A stretch of DNA of 64,000 nucleotides from assembly GCA_947396885.1 (NCBI GenBank), contig OX377202.1, positions 76,790,643 through 76,854,642 of the forward strand. Direction: 5' to 3'. The translations under genes and the position numbers were made by a program. Below are positions 58,343-64,000 of this stretch, one piece after another. The DNA comes from Heligmosomoides polygyrus polygyrus (Eukaryota > Nematoda > Chromadorea > Rhabditida > Heligmosomidae). A model generated the notes under the pieces. It had not been told where the DNA came from and ran no database searches. It was given only the letters and a program-made list of their open reading frames with translations. Position 1 is the stretch's first letter. The number at the start of each line of letters is the position of its first letter.

Positions 58343-58580
58343 TTTATCCGAATCATTGCGTTTTTCAAAACCCCGGATCTTCGGATGATTCAGATGAGGG
58401 CAATTTTGAAAACCCCGGATCTTCGGATGATTCAGATGAGGGCAATTTTAGAAACCCCGAATCTTCGGATGATTCAGATGAGGGCAATTTTGGACCGAGC
58501 CGGATTTCGGATAATCCGAAACCGGATAAATCCGGCCGGATATCCGAAAATGCATGATTCGGATCCCATGTCTACTGGCG
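58343..58580. repeat. 42-bp GGAT/ATCC minisatellite element (copy 2)
   Basis: Same 42-bp unit and strand sense as the copy at 55316, but the flanks are swapped: ...GATTCGGATCCCATGTCTAC TGGCGAGCC lies on the right here, the inverse of the left flank there. Confidence 0.7.
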
Positions 58581-60120
58581 AGCCTGTCTACGCGTACCTT
58601 TAGAACGTATCATGCTGGGTAAATCTTTCAATGTTGTGCAACACGACATGTGGTCAAAACGTAGCACAAGAATTGATATCTAACTGATTTGTTTACGTAT
58701 TTGGTTGTTTTTGGTCTGTTCTTTTGTTGTTAGTTTGTAACGCGAAGAGTCATGTCTACTACTCGAATAAATAAATAAATAAATATAGGTCACGTTGAGA
58801 ATCTTTGGGGAAGTTCATAGGCTTCCCTTGTTAGGCCATTCCAAATTCGAAAAAAGCTATTTGCGCGATGGCTTTCATTAGAAATCGCGCCATGCAGTCA
58901 CCTGATTCATTTGATTGATGGTGTAAGTGCCACTATCCTGTAGTTCCTACATAGCAGATTTCACGTCTTCAACAAATTGGATTTGCTGAATAGGTGCATG
59001 CAGGAATTCATATTAACCTATACACACCAGCTTCACGTCAAATTGGATACGACTGAAAACCAACCGATCATCTGTCAAAACAAAACGATCGTTTTCCACA
59101 TTAAACCAGACACCCACTAGGAAGGTCAAAATTTTGTCTCACTATCACTTCCTTGGAAATTTATAGATCACCTTTCCTGAAAATGGGAACACAGTGTTGG
59201 GAACTTAAGAAAATTTTTAGTTTTATAATAAGAAAAGTAATATTTGTATTGCAAGTTATTTCGAGGCGCAATAATTGTTTTTAAAGAACAATAAATTTTT
59301 AGTGCGTTCAAAGAATAGGTGGCCTTATGCACTCGTCTAGCATCTCGATATTCCCTCGATTGATAACAAAACGTTTTTTACGTTGTTACGTATTTGTATA
59401 CGGTACAACAAAAAGAATTATAGAAAAGCACGTATCCTTGTTTCCATTCTAAGTAAGCGGCATTTACACTACAAGATAGAGAAAAATCGTGACGACCTAT
59501 ACGAAAGCACGGTGTGTTCTCTTCTTCTCATCCATTCAAAAAGTGTTGCTTTACTGCACGTTGACATAATGATCAATTTATCATCTGAATTGCAAAACTC
59601 TATAAAACTTCAAGCACTGCACTCAATTTATTACAGTAAATGATTTACATATTATTTTCAAAAAAGAGAGGATCTGCTTTAATCACATCGCTCTCTTCGC
59701 CTTCACTTCGGTGTTCAGTTTGACGTCAAAACTATCCATTTGTTACGTCTATAAGTGTCCACTTCGACGTGAAATGGTATAAAAGTGTTGGTTATTGATA
59801 AATATACATATTTAGATACAATAGATAGCTAGAGCGATCATTTCGAAATTTTTTGTTGTCTAATTTTCTCGGAGTTTTTTTTTTGTCTCTACACCTTTGC
59901 ACGATTCAGGACGGTCGCGTCCTGCGGCGGCAATCCGTGCACGGGGTGGAGCTGACGGGATCTCCGTCGTCCTTGCGTAGTTTCGGCGCTCCAACGACAA
60001 CACTCACCGAGTGTGACCCTTTAAATCCTCGCCACCCTTCGAATGTTTGCGGTGGCTTTTCTCTCCGTTTTATTTTATGTTGGCGCTGGCTTGCTCTAGT
60101 GCTTGAATTCCAGGTCAGAC
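58581..60120. other. Gene-free stretch upstream of SF3A3
   Basis: AT-rich. A TTTGATTGATGGTGTAAGTGCC segment near 58911 recurs near 12156 and 47689, marking a dispersed repeat. 59900-60110 is GC-richer and probably holds the SF3A3 promoter and 5' UTR; a GAATTCCAG acceptor lies 7 bases before its ATG, suitable for trans-splicing. Confidence 0.4.
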
Positions 60121-63100
60121 ATGGACTCGATCTTGGAGACTCAGAGGAAGTTGCACGAGGAGCGGGAGCGGACAATTGAGACGATAGTGAAGGAGATTAT
60201 GAGCGACAAGAAGACGCACAAAGCCAACATCAACTCTCAACAGCGTGTGAAACAGCTTGTCGACGTAAGTTCACGTAGCATTTCTGCTTTAAAACGTATA
60301 TCCGACAATTCTACAAGGGGAATGATATGTAAGGACGGCACTGCCTTCTTTTCTGTTGGGAAGGTTCTCCTGAAGACACATCTTGGGGTTTTGTTGGTCG
60401 CCCGCTAGGCTGTGTCGTGCAGAGTTTAAATGAAGAGTCTCACATATTGTTGTTGCAGAGATATCATTCGTGTACCGAATCTCTGGAGCGTATCTATACG
60501 GACAGCGAGGGAGTTCGAAAGAGGGAAATGGACGCCATTGCAGGCCCGAATGAATTCGCAGAATTCTATGCTCGCTTTAAGATACTCAAGGACGCTCATC
60601 GCAGAAATCCAGACGAGGTGACTATTCGATCCCTGTTTGGGTGCGCTGATATTGAGCAGCTCTAAAACCCGTCTACTGCTATACGCTGCAGATATTTTCG
60701 AAAAGTGGTTTAATTCCCTATGTTTCAGCTTGCCGAGCCACTTTCAATGGAGTTCCAAAAGATGCACGAGGAGATAGCTGATCCTGAAAGAGAAGAAGGT
60801 GACGTGGTTCAGTTTACCGATGAGGAGGGATATGGCAGGTTGGAAATTATCACTTTATTATAAGAGTACTAAGCGGGCTGGTGCCCGCTTCGAGATTGTA
60901 CATGGTAGTGGAACACTCACATAAACACGGGTTGCGATATGGATGTTAGGGTGGTCACCATAGCCGCGGCGGGGAGTCATGGCGTGTAGCTACATACAGG
61001 AAATGTAAACGCAGTCTTATCTTCTACTTTCGATTACAAATCCGCGTTTTATCTGCTTCCGAATTGCGCAAGGGAGGGAACTCCGGGATGTAGGCAATTT
61101 TAATACGGTTGCGTCACTTGAACCACACCCTGGAATCTCTTTCCCTGCCTAAATAGCGTCAGAGGAGAGCACAGAACAAAGCTATAGCATTGTTGGTTGG
61201 TTTTATGAACTATCAGTGTGTCAGCGTTTCTTTTTTTCGTGTTAGTGATGCTTTTTATAAGGTAACCCCTCCCCCAGCTACCTTAGCGCCCTCGGGCGTC
61301 CCGCGTCAGCGGAAAGGAGCACAGAACTAGGCAGAGGAATGAAGCCCGGAGTCTGGCTGATCTAACCTACCCGTGTTAGGATACCTTGCCGAGGTGCGTC
61401 GGCAAGGTATCTTAACACGCTGCACCAGTCCGCTTAGTATCCACTAACTTTGCCCATAAACCTTCGAGAATTGCACTCGCTGAAAGACTCCTCCCCAGCG
61501 CGCTTAGTATCATTATAAGACAGCCGGAGGTGTTCTGGTTTTTGGAGAAAGCTGGTCTAAATGGATAAGGCTGGGTTTCCTCTCTGGTGTTGTCCCTGTG
61601 TTAGATGGTGACAAGAAGGCTGGAGCTAACTTTATAAGGAGCAGTCCGAAGTGAACTTTTTGCAGTTTTATACTCTGCGTTCCTCAATAACGAGAGGAGG
61701 TCAGTATAAACTGTTCTTCTCTATACCTAAGACCACGGTAAGAACTAAATTTTTCACAGTCAGAGCAGGTGTAGTCTAAATACAACTTATTAGGACTACC
61801 ACCCTCCTGGAAACCAATTATTCTTTCAAACGCAGCGCAGCAAAACAAACTCTCTGCGCGTAGATATTTAGGAGCTACCTTTGTTTGTTAGCTTTGGTGT
61901 TTGTTGTATTGCAGTTTCATCTCACTCCTGTCTTATACAGAGTATTTCAATAAGTAAATAGGGAACTATATTCAGAAATGACACTCGAGCGTAATTTGGC
62001 AAAGGATAGCGCTTTGCGATTTTCTTTCCAGCGAGGCCGCCCTACATGTCTTGATATTCTCCGCAAGAGCACCTCTCCCATGAACAGTATTGCCTATAGA
62101 TAACCTCTTCGTTTAATAAAAGAGAACCTGAAATGTGCTTTGAAGCAATAGTGTTGAACAGAAGGTCACTTTGCCCCTCAAGTACACCTGGTTCTAGATT
62201 TGTTTTTCCGTAGGGTGACATGGAATAGGAAATGGATGTAGCCGAGCCGCCAAAGTCTACGCTCATAGATAACTAAAGAGCTCGTAGTGAATTTTTACCT
62301 GGAAACGTACTCAGCCTAATGAAATAAATCGCTTCAGGTTTCTGGATATGCATGCTCTACACGCCATGTACCTAAATTTGAAAAATGTAAAGGTATGTGT
62401 TTTGTGTCGCATTTATCTATTTTCTATCTCAACATGTCGTGTTGTGAAGTATAAATAATACTCCACAACTTAGCAAAGGTATTATGACATGAACGTTACT
62501 GTAACAGCCTCTAAGCAGATTTAGAAATCTTAGCATTCCATCGAGCAGATTTAGAAATCTTAGCATTCCATCGAGGAAAAGTGGCAAGTCCTGTTCCATT
62601 TTGAAATTCTTTCTCTTCAGTTGAAAAGCCTTCCACAGGCTAACCATAGGACGATGTTTACTTCGTTGTTGCATTATGGCTGACAGCTAAATACTAGGAA
62701 GGGCTGTGCTTCTGTATGCTTATGTCTTTCACCTTCAGAAATTGGATTATATTACGTATCTCGGGCAATTCGACAAATTCGTTGACATCCCCAGAAACAC
62801 TACGAAGAAGACGGGAGCTTATAAGGATTACCTCATTGCGCTGAAGGTATGCTTTAAATCTTCGTGTTGGTCAATATGCCATCGTGTTCACATTTGCTTG
62901 TTCTGGCTTCAGATTAAGCTCAGCATAGGTGGTGTTGAAGGAACAGGACTGCAATTTTCCTTTTCAGGACTACCTCGTGTATTTCATGGATCGCACTCGG
63001 CCCCTTCATTCACTTAAGGAAGACTTTCAAAAGGTGTGTCGTTGTGCCCGCTAACTTCTTATCAGAATGATTCTTTCACTTTTATTTATTATTTTATTTC

Positions 63101-64000
63101 ATTTCATTTTTTTCTTTTCTTTTATTTTTCTTTTATCTTAAGAGTGATGCCGATGTGGAACGCATGCTGGCAGAAGGGACGTTGCCTGGTTGGCACTCGT
63201 CGCTTAGCACTCCTAAGGAGGTATCGCTTTTCCCTTCTCTTCACTTTCTATTTCTTGCTCACCCAATGTCGCCTTCAGGCAGCCATTGACGTCTCCGCTT
63301 ACAGTAGTCCAGTAGAGCTCGAAAGTTTGGGCCTGGACAGGCTTAAGGCTGCACTGATGGCTCTAGGGTTAAAATGCGGAGGGTAATAAACTACATTGTT
63401 ATGCCTTAGCTCTCAGTCTCACTCCGTGCTTGCAGTACAACATATTTCTGTTTAGAACACTGAAAGAGCGTGCTGAGCGCCTGTATGCATCGAAAGGATT
63501 GAGGGCTGGTGATTTAGGAAGGGACGCGTTGGCGAAGAAAACTGACGAAGCTAAGGAGAAAGCACGAGTATCCATGTTGGCGAAGCTGGAGGGTTGCATA
63601 AAATGGTTGGTTTTTATTTGCATGCCTTGATTCTGTTCTCTCCTTTTTTTATGTGAAACGCCTTCAGTGCATGGTGCTGGATGCTATTCGTTAGGTTTTT
63701 TTTTTTCAGCGAAGAGGGCGAATTGCAGAAATATTTATTGGCTCCCAACAATTTCTGCGAGAGTTGTTATCCAGGGGGTTGCGGGGATGACGAGCTATAT
63801 TAGGAGAATTGCATATGTTTTACATATCATAAAGTCTCTAATCGTCGCTTAAGACCACCTCTCTTAGAAATTCTTCGACTTGGCTATCACACTTTCCTTT
63901 TTCCACAATCTTAGAATGTGAGAGCTGCAGAAAGACGAGTGTTTACCTTTTGTAGGGAAGAACTGGAGTAAGCGGGATTGATAGTTGAATCTTCATATGA
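60121..64000 (+). CDS. SF3A3: Splicing factor 3A subunit 3 (SF3a60), 3' end outside window
   Basis: Subunit of the SF3a complex of the U2 snRNP, acting in the nucleus in pre-spliceosome assembly. Exons: 60121-60264, 60459-60617, 60729-60838, 62338-62392, 62739-62846, 62968-63033, 63143-63220, 63279-63382, 63456 to about 63605; phases agree. Seen: [92 protein letters not shown], and a SAP-like helix pair [19 protein letters not shown] followed by [13 protein letters not shown]. The C-terminal acidic region and the zinc finger that closes the protein are not visible. Exons after 63605 are uncertain; a candidate at about 63914-63969 (NVRAAERR) is not secure. Confidence 0.93.

Overview
This is a eukaryotic window, most likely from a strongylid (hookworm-type) nematode. 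The evidence is compact multi-exon genes with many short (about 50-70 bp) introns alongside multi-kb repeat-filled ones, TTTCAG/TTTTAG-type 3' splice sites, and abundant RTE, Tc1/mariner and tRNA-derived SINE repeats. The species call is inference; no search was possible.

Layout. (1) 1-9949: end of a Tc1/mariner-like element, then HACL1 (2-hydroxyacyl-CoA lyase, + strand), lacking only its N-terminal exon(s). (2) 10732-10890: terminal exon of an unidentified - strand gene. (3) 14940-15276: a two-exon - strand gene for a small predicted secreted basic peptide. (4) 15.3-25.8 kb: mostly repeats (two mariner relics, two MITEs, RTE tails). (5) 25835-41388: a complete FARSB gene (phenylalanyl-tRNA synthetase beta chain, 18 exons, 590 aa), whose two largest introns each carry a non-LTR reverse transcriptase and a copy of an unusual hairpin-headed composite minisatellite element, in opposite orientations. 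(6) 41610-43636: complete TMCO1 (187 aa), 221 bp downstream of FARSB on the same strand, so a candidate operon. (7) 44036-51011: complete casein kinase 2 beta-like gene on the - strand (6 exons, 204 aa), clearly divergent from the normally near-invariant CK2 beta. (8) 51-60 kb: gene-poor, with a piggyBac-type TTAA MITE, 42-bp palindromic minisatellites and a decayed ubiquitin-like/AN1 zinc-finger pseudogene with a second, inverted copy of its AN1 end. (9) 60121 to the window end: SF3A3 (spliceosomal SF3a60), open at its 3' end.

The protein-coding genes are unrelated housekeeping functions (peroxisomal fatty-acid alpha-oxidation, translation, ER calcium handling/insertase, kinase regulation, splicing). 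No single pathway links them. The most unusual content is repetitive: a near-perfect inverted pair of tRNA-headed SINEs, the composite hairpin/minisatellite element found twice in inverted orientation within FARSB, a shared 42-bp period across otherwise unrelated minisatellites, and a set of crossing inverted repeats.
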